A stretch of 64,000 bases of DNA, from the NCBI RefSeq assembly GCF_000002595.2, contig NC_057004.1, positions 2,745,657-2,809,656 of the forward strand. Reading direction: 5' to 3'. Under the pieces are notes generated by a model. It did not search any database and was not told the origin of the DNA. It saw only the letters and a program-made list of their open reading frames with translations. This DNA is from Chlamydomonas reinhardtii (Eukaryota; Chlorophyta; Chlorophyceae; Chlamydomonadales; Chlamydomonadaceae). A program made the position numbers and the translations under genes. Below are positions 33,942 through 43,513 of the stretch, one piece after another (the stretch's first letter is position 1; the number at the start of each line of letters is the position of its first letter).

Positions 33942-35350
33942 GGCGCTGCTGCTGCCCCGCCAACTTGCAGTCGGCGAGGTGCCGCCCCGAGCATCCAGGA
34001 GCGGCACCACGGCACCTGGTCTGCTCCCTCCGCCGCCGGGCACGCAGCCATCTCCACTGCTGCAGCTGCCTTCCCTGGCGCCCCACCCCACCTGCCACGC
34101 TTGGCTTCTCCCTACATCTGCCACACCGCTGCCCAACCCCCCCAACGTCACCAGGCGGAACCCCTCAGTTCCCCTCCCCTTGCTCTCTAAAAAGTACGCA
34201 CAGCCGCCTCCACCCCCGCACCACCCCCGCCCTACCTCCACCCCACCCAACTCCACACCCGACAACACGGCCCCTATCTCCCCCCGTCCACCCAATTCCC
34301 ACGCCCCCACACCCCGCCCCCCATTCCCATACCCCACCATCACCCCGCCCCCAGCCCCCGCCCACCTGCACGCCCATGGCGCTGAGGTGCGCCTTGTCGC
34401 GCATCTCGCGCACCCGGCCCGAGGCCGCCAGCAGCGCCTTGCTGGGCACGCAGCCGCGGTTGACGCAGGTGCCGCCGATGTCGTGGCCCTCAATCACAGC
34501 CACCTTCAGGCCCTGTGGGGAGCAGCGAGGGAGACGCCAGGAGGGGCGGGGCGATGGGTTTGGGGGCGCGAGAGAGGCTCGCGAAGGGGTGTTGTGAATG
34601 CGCAGCGGGGGGCTGGGCGGCCACGAGCGCAACCCACATCGAGCATGCGTGTTCCTACAGACATTTACGCATGGTGAGCCCGCCACAGGTGCCCAACGGC
34701 TGCGAGGCGCGTCCGCATGCGGACCACGAATTGTGCGCTGGTGCACCCGGGTTCGCCACGTCCTAGAAAGACACAAACGCAAGCGCCTGGTAGCCAGTCT
34801 TGGACCTAGAAGTCCCAACCTGCCATGGTTGCACACGCTCGCGCTTGCCCTATCCTTGCACACGAAAGCGTTACACGCGCCAGGGCTATCAACGCTCAAT
34901 TGTAGCTCCCTGCCCGAATAAAGCGGTCAATCTTCCTAGTGTTACTTACGCACTCCACAGCGTGCAGAGCGGCACCGTGGCCACCGACGCCGCAGCCGAT
35001 GATAACAAGATCATAGTCGAACTTGCCGTCCGCGGTGGCCTGGGCCACGACCGACGAGCGAGCAGGCAGCGGCGCGCGAGCCGCAGCAGTCCTGCGAGGC
35101 GATGCCGTAAGATCAACGCGCTAGCTCGAGCTCGAACCCAAAATGCTGACCTAGCCTTGCACTTTTGAGCTCACCGGCGCGAGCTGGAGACCACCGGGAT
35201 GCAGCTCGACATGGCCTCAGCAACCAGGCCGTTGAAGCGCTTGGCGCTGGCGTTAGCCTTGGCCGAGCGGGGCGCCACGGCAGGGCCGAAGGTCGCCTGC
35301 TTGGCGCCAAGCGCCAGGCGCTGCTGAGTAGCGGCCATGCTAGCTGCCAT
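29309..35350 (-). CDS. DLD: Plastid dihydrolipoamide dehydrogenase (E3)
   Basis: Twelve exons: 35175-35350, 34950-35091, 34366-34512, 33448-33552, 32968-33106, 32369-32523, 31710-31839, 31111-31292, 30903-30995, 30421-30609, 30018-30167, 29309-29458; 585 residues. It is the FAD flavoenzyme that reoxidises dihydrolipoyl groups with NAD+, here most likely the E3 of the plastid pyruvate dehydrogenase complex. The first about 75 residues form an Ala/Ser/Arg-rich transit peptide. FAD-binding GCGVGG is at 91-96, the redox disulphide [14 protein letters not shown] has Cys122 and Cys127, NAD-binding GSGYIG is at 265-270, and the second FAD motif is VYCIGDANG. The dimerisation domain ends with HAHPTLSE (His545, Glu550, the catalytic pair). 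The disulphide spacing and overall form match cyanobacterial/plastid E3 rather than mitochondrial. The C-terminus has an Ala-rich tail before TGA. Start chosen: first ATG of the frame, with a second Met at residue 5. Confidence 0.97.
29859..29983 (+). repeat. Introner-like element, family I-1, long copy
   Basis: About 125 bp near-identical to 917-1042 in the MLO intron: CGGTGCATTTCGGGAATG, GCCACTCCGTTGTCAA, CTCTCCTCCTCGCTC, then GTTTGGGCTGGTATCTAC. It lies about 35 bp inside the donor of DLD intron 11, antisense on the plus strand, so transcript sense reads GTAGATACCAGCCCAAAC. Confidence 0.7.
30672..30722 (+). repeat. Introner-like copy, family I-3, acceptor side
   Basis: TTTCATGCTTCACTAAGGAG then GTTGTAGCCAGGCA, about 65 bp before the acceptor of DLD intron 9. 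It matches 61612-61670 and 38666-38712. Confidence 0.5.
31583..31672 (+). repeat. Introner-like element, family I-4
   Basis: GTGATGTACAACGACTCGCT, then GCAGCTGCAGTTCTCCTTG, then CCTTACGGGATTGGTTCAAC. It sits about 40 bp inside the donor of DLD intron 7. A close copy is at 60733-60825 in kinase intron 4 and a partial one at 59604-59655. Confidence 0.65.
32229..32317 (+). repeat. Introner-like element, family I-1
   Basis: Same CCACTCCGTTGTC to GGGCTGGTATCTAC sequence as 917-1042 and 29859-29983, about 50 bp inside the donor of DLD intron 6. Confidence 0.65.
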
Positions 35351-36165
35351 TTTGTTGAATTTCGCGAGAAAAAACTGCAGGATTGGGTTGTGGCAACGCT
35401 CACGCACTTGTGCGGGCCCCTCCCTTGGCGATTGGTGCCCCCATGCCGCGTGCCAAGGTTCTTCTGCCGCTTTAAACCCCTACCATTTCCCCCCGCCCTT
35501 ACCCAGACCGCATCAGCCAACACTCTTCAGCACTAAACAGGATGCACAGAGGGAAGGACGGAGTGGGCCGCTTCCATGAAATGTGCTGACCCGGGCTCAA
35601 CCGCTCGGGGCAACTGCCCTGAAGGGTTTAGAGAACGGGGCATCACGCATAGGCCGCTTTCTGCTAGCGCAGCATACAACAGGAACTTCAAGGAGCCCTA
35701 CTTTACAGGCAATCGCGAGGTTACGTTTCTCGGTCAGCTTCGTGCATGCACGTGGGAAACTATTGCGCCTCGCTGCTCGAAGTGGGACTGGGTGAGGGGG
35801 GGCGCGTGCCTGCTGGAGGCAGCTAGGCCAATCAGGCTAGGCACAAGAATTCCCCAAGATATGGATGGGACGCGGTTGGGGGCAAGGAAAATTGCAAGGG
35901 CACAAGTTGCGAGGCCTGCGTGCCTGGCCTCCCCACAATGTGCCGTGCCAGGTCGAGGGCAGCGAACTCCCACGCCCACGCGCCATAACTCGCTTTTATG
36001 CTCGCACTCATAGCGCGTCGCCTACCTTGCAGCTACTTTAGAGCTGCCAGCGTCTGGACCAGGCTCCACTCGCCGCCAACAACTGGCACAATCCGCGCAC
36101 TACTCGACCCGCGCTCGCGACCCATATATAATAACCTACACATCCAGAACCTAGCGACCACGAAT
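35351..36165. promoter_or_regulatory. Shared upstream region of divergent DLD and DEP1 genes
   Basis: The 815 bp between the two start codons must hold both promoters. A TATATAATAA stretch (36125-36134) precedes the DEP1 ATG; no clear TATA precedes DLD. An in-frame ATG at 35998 would lengthen DEP1 by 56 residues. Confidence 0.5.
36125..36134 (+). promoter_or_regulatory. TATA-like motif upstream of DEP1
   Basis: TATATAATAA, 32 bp before the ATG at 36166. If used, transcription would begin about 10 bases before that ATG, favouring the short protein form. Confidence 0.35.
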
Positions 36166-39100
36166 ATGTCATCAAACGGCATTTCAGTTGACGAGGCCAA
36201 GACGCTCATCTGCGAGCTATGCCGGCTCTTCTACGACCAGGGCTGGGTGTCGGGCACTGGCGGTGGCATTTCCGTTAAGGCTGGCGACGAAATTGTGATG
36301 GCGCCGTCGGGCGTGCAGAAGGAGCGCATGCAGCCGGACGACATGTTTGTGCTGGACAGCAAGGGCGACATCATCCACACGCCCGCAGCCAAGCCCCCGC
36401 CCAACCGGCCGCCCAAGCTGAGCGAGTGCTCCTCGCTCTTCATGGCGGTGCGTGGGCAAGCGGGCCACGCGTGTGCCGGGGGAACAGGCAGGGCGACAGA
36501 GAGTGGATGCCAGGGTTGGAAGGGTGTGGGTCACGGGTGGCTGCTACTGCCTTGCGGACCTCCGTAGCGCGTAGGTGCGGTCCGGTGCCGCCCGCGCCCC
36601 CGCCTGCCCTCGCGCTGTCTCCCCTGTCTCTCGCGCGCCGCTGTCTCATCACAAGCGACTCCAACACACACAGCGCCGCCCGTGCGCAATGTTTTCCTTG
36701 TGCTCTTTAACACAGCGCCGCCCGTGCTGTGCCGCCGCGCCACGCTCCAGGGACATGCTTGCGACCCTCCTCCCCCCTCGTCCCCCCCTCCCTCCCCTCC
36801 CTCTTTCCACACCTCCCTCCCCCCCTCCCTCCTGCCCTCCTCCCTCCTCCCTCCCCTCCCCCCCCCCAGGCCTACGAGCTGCGCGGTGCGGGCGCCGTGA
36901 TTCACAGCCACTCCATGAACGCGGTGCTGGCCACCATGCTGGACCCGGCCGCATCCGAGTTCGTGATCACACACGTGGAGATGATCAAGGTGGGGGGAGG
37001 GGGCGGCGCGGGGGCCGGGGCACAGAGCGGGGCGTTCCGGGGGGCCGGGAGGGGGCGGGGGGGGGGAGCTGGGCGCTTTTTGCAACCATGCGCGTGAGCA
37101 GTGAGGGTAAGAAGCAAACTGGGGCTGCGGGGAGGGAGAGATAGCCGCGTGTTCCTTGTCAAGCCGAGGCGCACAACGGCGGACTGAAGCTGGGTTTGAA
37201 GCCTGGGTGGAGTTGGGCGGCTGGTGGGGGAGGGGAGCTCGGTGGAAGGGTTGGCGGGGGAGGAAGATGCGGCCAGACAGGGCGAGAGGGGTGCGTGGGT
37301 GGCGAGGCGGGTACCGGTGTGTGAGGCAAGCGCATGCGCACAGCCAGCCCGGTACTCGGAAGGAGTTATGGGGGTGGGGGGCTCGGAGGGAGTTCGGCGT
37401 GGTCTGGTCGCATCGCGGCGGCAGTCCGGCGGGCGTGCGGTCTGCACCCGCACCTACATGCACACACCCACACATACACACCCGCCAGCACCCACACGCC
37501 GCGACCGCGCCCTGTTCCCCCCCTGCCTCCTCAGGGCATTGAGGGCCACGGCTTCTACGGCAAGTGTGTGGTGCCGGTGATTGAGAACACGGCGCGCGAG
37601 TGCGAGCTCACCGACCGCCTGCGACAGGCCATCGCCGACTACCCGCAGGCCAACGCGGTGCTGGTGCGCAGGCACGGTGAGGCGAAGAGGGGGGGGGGGA
37701 GGGGGGGTGGGGGAGGGGGGGGTGGGGGAGGGGGTGGTGGGGGGGCGGTAGCAGGCGGCAGGTGGCAATGGAGGGGCAGGGCGTGTGGGTCAACGGGGTT
37801 AACAGGTCAAAGGGAAGGTTAATTCCAACCCAGTACATGCCAAAGTGAGGAGGAGGTTTGAGCTTAACCTTCATCTGGTGGGGGGGTTTTGTAGATACCA
37901 GCCCAAACTGGGGGGGGGGGGTCGGCAGCAGGCGCCGGGTGGCAATGGAGGGCCAAGGCGTGTGGATGAACAGGGGGTGGGCAGTCTGGTTGCGAGCTGT
38001 ACGTGGTCACGCATACCAAACCTCCCCACGCCCTCCCCTGCCCCTCCCTTCCCCGTATCCCCCACCCCCCTCCCCGTCGGCACTTCACTTCATATTTGAT
38101 ACACACCATCCCATGGATGGCTACCCCCCAAACCCACCAGGTGTGTACGTGTGGGGCAAGGACTGGATCCAGGCCAAGACGCAGGCCGAGTGCTACGACT
38201 ACCTGTTTGAGGCAGCAGTGCGCATGCACGGAATGGGGCTGGACTACCGCCGCCCGCCGCCGCCCAACTTCGCTGACGCCGCCGCCGCCGCCGCCAACGG
38301 TTCCAACGGCCACGCGTCGGAGCCGGCCGCCAAGAAGGCCAAGACCCGGCACGCGGCGTGAGTGCAGTGCGGCAGAGTGGCAGTGGCGCTACTGGGGGCG
38401 GGGAGGGTGGCGGTGGGAGTAATGTGGGGTGGGGTCCCGGGGGTGGGGTTGGCAGGGTGGCGGTCATATGGCGTCAATGGAACGGGTTTTCCGGGCTTTG
38501 CTGCCGAGTCACCCCACCCTACCCCCACACATCCTTGCAACCCCCACCCAGGCTGCCTGCCGCCGTGGTGCTGGACATCGAGGGCACTGTGGCGCCCATC
38601 AGCTACGTGGCCGACGTCATGTTCCCCTACGCGCAGTGAGTGGTGCGGCCCGCGCGGGGGGGGGGGGGTTACATGCATTAAGTTTACGAAGTGAAGTCGT
38701 AGCCAGGTACAAAGGTAGGGGGGAGTGGCCGTCCGAGGCGGAGGGAGTGAATGTATGACAGGGGGTGAGGGGCGGCAAGGTTTGGAGGGTCGGGGCGGGT
38801 GGGGCTGGGTCCATAAGGTTTGAAGTGAAATATAAGATAGCGTGAGCCGCAGTTTCAGTTGCAGCGAGACGCGGGTTGCGCCACAGGCCGTCAGCAACCC
38901 GGTACTGATTGCCTGGGTGGAGGTCCCCCGGCCCTGGGCGACACGCGCCTCCCACTGGCGCGCGCAGTGTGGTTGCAGACAGCGCGGGCTGGCCCCGGCC
39001 CCCGGCCCCAGCACGCGCACTTTGCAATCAGTGCTCCGAGAATGCAACTGTTGAGGTGCAGGGCGTCTGGGGCATGCGGCACCAGATTGCGTGAGGGCGG

Positions 39101-40866
39101 CCCTTGCCTCACTCCTCGCTTTGTACAACTCCATGCACGGCATAGTAGGCGTCTTCGGGTGCTGGGACTGTCCGCTCTGTAACATCCGCATTCATAGTAG
39201 GGACTTACCCTACCGGCCTGCCCTGCACTACCCTGCACGGGTATTATATCTTGCCCCTGCTGCGACTAGGCATATCCAACTACACCGTAGCACAATTGCT
39301 TGGTCTCTGCTGAGACGGCCCTTCCAACACGGGGGTGTAAAGGCGCACCCCCACCCCACCACATCCCACCACACCATGGCTACAACTTTACCTCTTTTGT
39401 CATGAGTGTACCCCATTCCCATCCCAGCTCCAACCCCAACCCCCAACCCCAACCCTCGTAGGCAGCACTGCCGCTCCTTCCTCGAGTCCACCTACGATGC
39501 CGCCGAGACGCAGGCCGACATCGACCTCATCCGCACACAGGCCGCCGCCGACGTGGCGGAGGGCCGCGCCGGCGCCGCGGCGGTGCCGGAGCCGGGCGCG
39601 GGCCAGGCGGCGGTGGTGGAGGCGGTGGCGGGCTGGGTGCAGGCGGCCATCGCGGCTGACCGCAAGGTCACGGCGCTGAAGAACCTGCAGGTGCGGCGTG
39701 TGGGGGGGGGCGGGGAGGGGGAGGGGGACGGGGGAGGGAGGGATAGCCAGAAAGGACAGCCGGGCTGCGGGATGAGCGTGTGTGTGTGCCTGTGTGGTAT
39801 GCACACACGTCAGACGCTGTGTGTGGGGCCCATGGCCGACAGTCGACGGCGCTGGGCGCGGCGGGAGGAGCACAACACCGTGCATGTGGGCGGAGTACGT
39901 ACGGGGCAGCATCACGGCCGCCCCTTCTTCAGTGGTGTCTCGCCACCCATTCGCCCCCGCCCTCCATCCCCTCCGCCCTCCCCCTCCGCCCTCCCCCTCC
40001 CTCGCCCTCCGCCTTCATGTTCCGCAAGATGGTCTACCGTCTACCACTTTCTTAACTAATCATGAATGTAACCCCCCCCTCCCCACCCGCCAGGGCCACA
40101 TCTGGCGCTCCGGCTTCTCCAGCGGCGCGCTGCAGGCCGAGCTGTTCCGCGACGTGCCGGACGCGCTGGTGGAGTGGCGCAGCGCCGGCGTCAAGACCTA
40201 CATCTACAGCAGCGGCAGCCGAGAGGCGCAGCGCCTGTTCTTTGGATACTCCAAGGTACGGTGGGAGGAGCAAGAGGGGGCTTGGGAGGGTGGAAGGGTG
40301 GAAGGTGCGGGTGGGAGAGTGCGGGTGCGGTTGGGTTACGGGTGGGAGAGTGTGGGTGTGCGGGGAGGCCTGTGCGCGGTCAGGTGCATACTGGGGTTGG
40401 AAAGGGCGGGTGGGGGGGGGTTCAGCGTCCATGCCGCCGCCGGGACAAAGCTACCGTTTGGATGCGGGCCGCGTTCTTGCGCCCCTCCCTCTTTCCCTTT
40501 CCTGACACAGCCACACGCTGCCCTGTCCTCGCCTCCCCCTCCATTTCTGTTCCCAATGTCTTCACCTTGCAAGCCGCCCCCTCCGACCACCCCCCGCAGG
40601 TGGGCGACCTGCGCCCCTACCTGTGCGGCTTCTTCGACACCACCTCGGGCGCCAAGACCGAGGCCGGCTCCTACAGCAACATCGCGCTGTCGCTGGGGGT
40701 GGACTCGCCCTCCGACATCCTGTTCGCCACCGACGTCCTGGCGGAGGCGCAGGCGGCGGCGGCGGCGGGCTGGCGGGCGGTGCTTGTGGAGCGGCCCGGC
40801 AACAAGGCGCTGCCGGCGGGGCACGGCTTCCGCGTCATTAGCAGCATGCAGGAGCTGCTGCAGTAG
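36166..40866 (+). CDS. DEP1: Bifunctional methylthioribulose-1-phosphate dehydratase / enolase-phosphatase E1
   Basis: Eight exons: 36166-36447, 36870-36989, 37535-37676, 38141-38357, 38552-38635, 39462-39690, 40094-40255, 40600-40866; 500 residues, close to plant DEP1. The N-terminal half is the class II aldolase-like MtnB dehydratase: [11 protein letters not shown] at 26-36, zinc ligands in [11 protein letters not shown] (His106, His108), and a later zinc ligand in VLVRRHGVYVWG. A Lys/Ala/Asn-rich linker ending in KKAKTRHA leads to the HAD-type MtnC enolase-phosphatase: motif [13 protein letters not shown] (Asp about 262), motif II YIYSSGS, Lys motif AKTEAGSY and motif [17 protein letters not shown]. 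It carries out two steps of the methionine salvage (Yang) cycle, normally in the cytosol. An alternative in-frame ATG at 35998 adds an Arg-rich, acid-poor leader ([18 protein letters not shown]) that would look like a mitochondrial presequence. The stop is TAG. Confidence 0.96.
36688..36716 (-). repeat. Introner-like copy, family I-2
   Basis: TGTTTTCCTTGTGCTCTTTA on the plus strand in DEP1 intron 1; it is the complement of AAAGAGCACAAGGAAAAC. Confidence 0.5.
37681..37747 (+). repeat. G-rich tract in DEP1 intron 3
   Basis: Dense runs of four or more G separated by single A or T, immediately after the donor at 37677. It has G-quadruplex potential on the RNA-like strand. Confidence 0.7.
37887..37912 (-). 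repeat. Introner-like copy, family I-1
   Basis: GTAGATACCAGCCCAAACTG in DEP1 intron 3. Here the gene is on the plus strand and the motif is also reversed, so its sense relative to transcription is the same as in the minus-strand genes. Confidence 0.55.
38666..38712 (+). repeat. Introner-like copy, family I-3, donor side
   Basis: TTACATGCATTAAGTTTACG then GTCGTAGCCAGG, about 30 bp inside the DEP1 intron 5 donor after a 12-G run. The complement of its first half lies on the acceptor side of kinase intron 15 (52694-52722). Confidence 0.6.
39155..39245 (+). repeat. Dispersed repeat R1 fragment inside DEP1 intron 5
   Basis: TGCTGGGACTGTCCGCTCTG then TAACATCCGCAT matches 14803-14835. It explains the unusual 826-bp length of this intron. 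Confidence 0.5.
40036..40093 (-). repeat. Introner-like copy, family I-3, acceptor side
   Basis: CCACTTTCTTAACTAATCAT then GAATGTAACCCCCCC, ending 20 bases before the DEP1 intron 6 acceptor. Its complement, TTACATTCATGATTAG, occurs twice in kinase intron 10. Confidence 0.6.
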
Positions 40867-43513
40867 CAGTAGAGCGGCCGCTGCAGTAGCAGTAGGGCGG
40901 CTGCGGTGGAGGTGCTGCAGTGGGGAGGGGGAAAGAGGCGCGATTGGGGGGCGGAGGGTAGAGGATGTCGGTGTTTGGTCGGAGGAGGGATGAACAGGGG
41001 TGTCGGGGTGGGGCTGTGGTGCACACCTAAAGATCAAGGTGGTGACGAGAGGGGGTGACGGTGCGAGGCTGTGAGGAGGTGGAGCTGGAGCTGGGGTGGG
41101 TGGGTGGACCGGACCGGTGGTGTCAGGAATGTGTGACGGAGGGTGGATGTGCGATGGGACGGTGTCAAGGCAGGTTGAAGTCCCGCAGGGTGCAGCTGAT
41201 TCCCAGAACCCAAAAGATGGCAAACAATTTGCAACGGCAGGGCAGGGTGGATGAAGGTGATCCACGTGGCAGTTGCCCGGCCACGTGTCGGTGAGGGACT
41301 GAGAGTGAGAGGCCAGCACGTCGAGTCTGCCGCTTTTCTTCTTGCTTGTGCTAGCTTCCTGGCCTTGGCTCTACATCGTCATGTTCGCTTGTGCGTGTTG
41401 CGTTGTTTCAAGCACGTCAATGCCGGGGTCTGCAGTCTGCAGTTTGCCACACGTCAGGACGAGTGCACCGGCTCACCCTTTGTGCGCCCACCAGCGCAAA
41501 GTCCGGGCCCGCCCTGACAGAGGGCTTGTCATTCGTGGGCCCGTTGACAAAGGCGCCGCCAGGTCGGAGCAGATTGAAGTTTTGAGCCGACGCGGGTCGC
41601 TGAGCCCACACTAGTAAAAGTAAGATTTGAAGTGCGTGTGATTTGCGCCGACATGTTTTGCGCCCCTCGAACTACACATGTTCATATTCGTGCATTGAGC
41701 TCAATCCGTGCGCACATGTTGCTGCTGCACCACGGTCTACACTTTCTCCGCCTGTGTGCCTCAGACACCGGGCCCTCGAGTGCTCACCGCACCTGTCGGG
41801 AGTCTCGGGACCGTTCCTGTCGGTGCCGTGATGGGTTCTGGATAGAACCCATTCTCCCGTACTCGTGCCAGTGTCCTGGTATGCAAGCACAGACGTCCAC
41901 ACTCGCACCGGAGCCCAGCTCATGACACGACCGGCATCACAGCGCCAGCCGCCCCAGGGCCCGCACTGCCGCTGCCCCCGTTACCTCAGGCTGCCACTGC
42001 CATTGCTAGAGCCGTTCACAGTCCGCCACGCCTGCGGCGGCTGCGGGAAGGCTCCCTCGTCCGCCCACTGGAACAGTTGCTGCATGTGCGGGGCGTAGGA
42101 CTACCGCAGCGCCGTCACCGCCGCCCGGCCGAACGGGCTACTGGTGCTGCCGCTTCTGGTATTGCTGGTGGTGAGGGCTGAGCCCGCGACAGACACGCTC
42201 GCTGCCGCCGCCGCTGGCTGGTGGCCCCGCTAGCCCCAACGCCGCAGCCGTCGACTTGAGGCAGCCGCGTTTCCGAGGGCACCTGAACACGCCACGTGCG
42301 TGTCTAGTTGTGCGCGTCACAGTTGCCAGGCTACGTGCTACAAGCAGAAAGCGTGCGTGCGCTTTCTAAATGCAACGAGCGAGCGCCTCTCCGTCAGCCG
42401 TGTGCCTGCTTGTTGGGCGTGTGCCTGCCTTTCGGGTGTGTGCGGGCTGCTGCGTTTCATTGGGCTCCTCACATGCCACCGCGGTTGCGCCAGGGAGCAG
42501 CCAATGTGGGTGCGCCGACGTCCAAGTGGCCTCACACGGCGGACCGAACCGTGCCTGGTTGCGGAAGGCGGGGCAGCGGCTGTGGCGCCGCCGCCAGCGC
42601 CGTGCGCCTCTTATTCCTCCCCTGTAGGAGGCATCAACACGTGCAGGAGCTCCCGCAAGCCCGCCACAGGGCCCGCGGACGTGCCGGGTCGCGACGCCGT
42701 TTGAGAGGGCGGCGGCTTCATCAGGATGTGCGCCATGGGCCGGTGCTCGACCCGCGCGGCTGATGCTGCCGGTAATTGCAGGAGCCTGTGGCTGCAGGCG
42801 CGGCGCCGTTGTGCCCCCGCCCTGTGGCGCCTGGCCCTTGTCCGCAGCCGTGCGTAGCGACCGCTGCATCTGCTGCTGCGCCGGCTGAGACTGTCCTGTC
42901 CTGCCCGTGTCTGCACCAGGGCTGGGGCAGGTCGGGGGCATTGAGCGGGTATGCACGCCGCCGCCGCCGCCGCCGCAGTTGCCCTGAGCGAGGGGCGGGC
43001 GGTGGCGGCGCGTGGAGGCGACGGCGCGTAGCAGAGGATCGCGTCAGGCGATCCGGGTGGCGGGGCCGCTGCGGCTGCCTCCGTGCCATCGGCCACAGCC
43101 ACGCGCCTGGCCGCAGCTGCTACATCTCGCCGGCAGCGGCCTGGCTGGCTGGCCGTGCAGCCGCACTCTGCAATCCAGTGCGGGCGCTGCAAGTAGGACA
43201 GGGTGGCTGGTCTGCCTGCGTGTTTGTCGTGCAGCATCCCGATCACGCACCAGGAGACCAGTCGGTCCGCCCTTTGCTTTGCTGCTACTTTTGACGACAC
43301 GCACATACTACCTGCTGTCCTTACAACTAGCTAGACATGCTGCTGCAATATTTGCGGTCCTTACTAGTCATGCTGCTGCAATATTTGCGGCTGGGCTCCG
43401 CGGCTGCGCCTCGCGGCCGCCGCTTTGGCCAGCAGGTTTCGGTCCCGGCATGCCCGACACGCGGTGGCTTGTCCAGCTGCCTGACATGGAATAACCTTGT
43501 TGGGTCAAGCGTG
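40867..43513. other. Intergenic region between DEP1 and methyltransferase-like gene
   Basis: It begins with a GCAGTAGCAGTAG tandem after the DEP1 stop. It holds an inverted copy of repeat R1 (41125-41240), a sequence shared with 50253-50284, and a minus-strand exon-like fragment around 41985-42110. A 22-bp direct duplication lies at about 43336-43391. No intact gene was recognised. Confidence 0.5.
41125..41240 (-). repeat. Dispersed repeat R1, inverted copy
   Basis: Read on the minus strand it gives CCTGCCCTGCCGTTGCAAAT, GTTTGCCATC, GGGAATCAGCTGCACCC and CAACCTGCCTTGACAC, in the order seen at 14895-15010. Confidence 0.6.
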
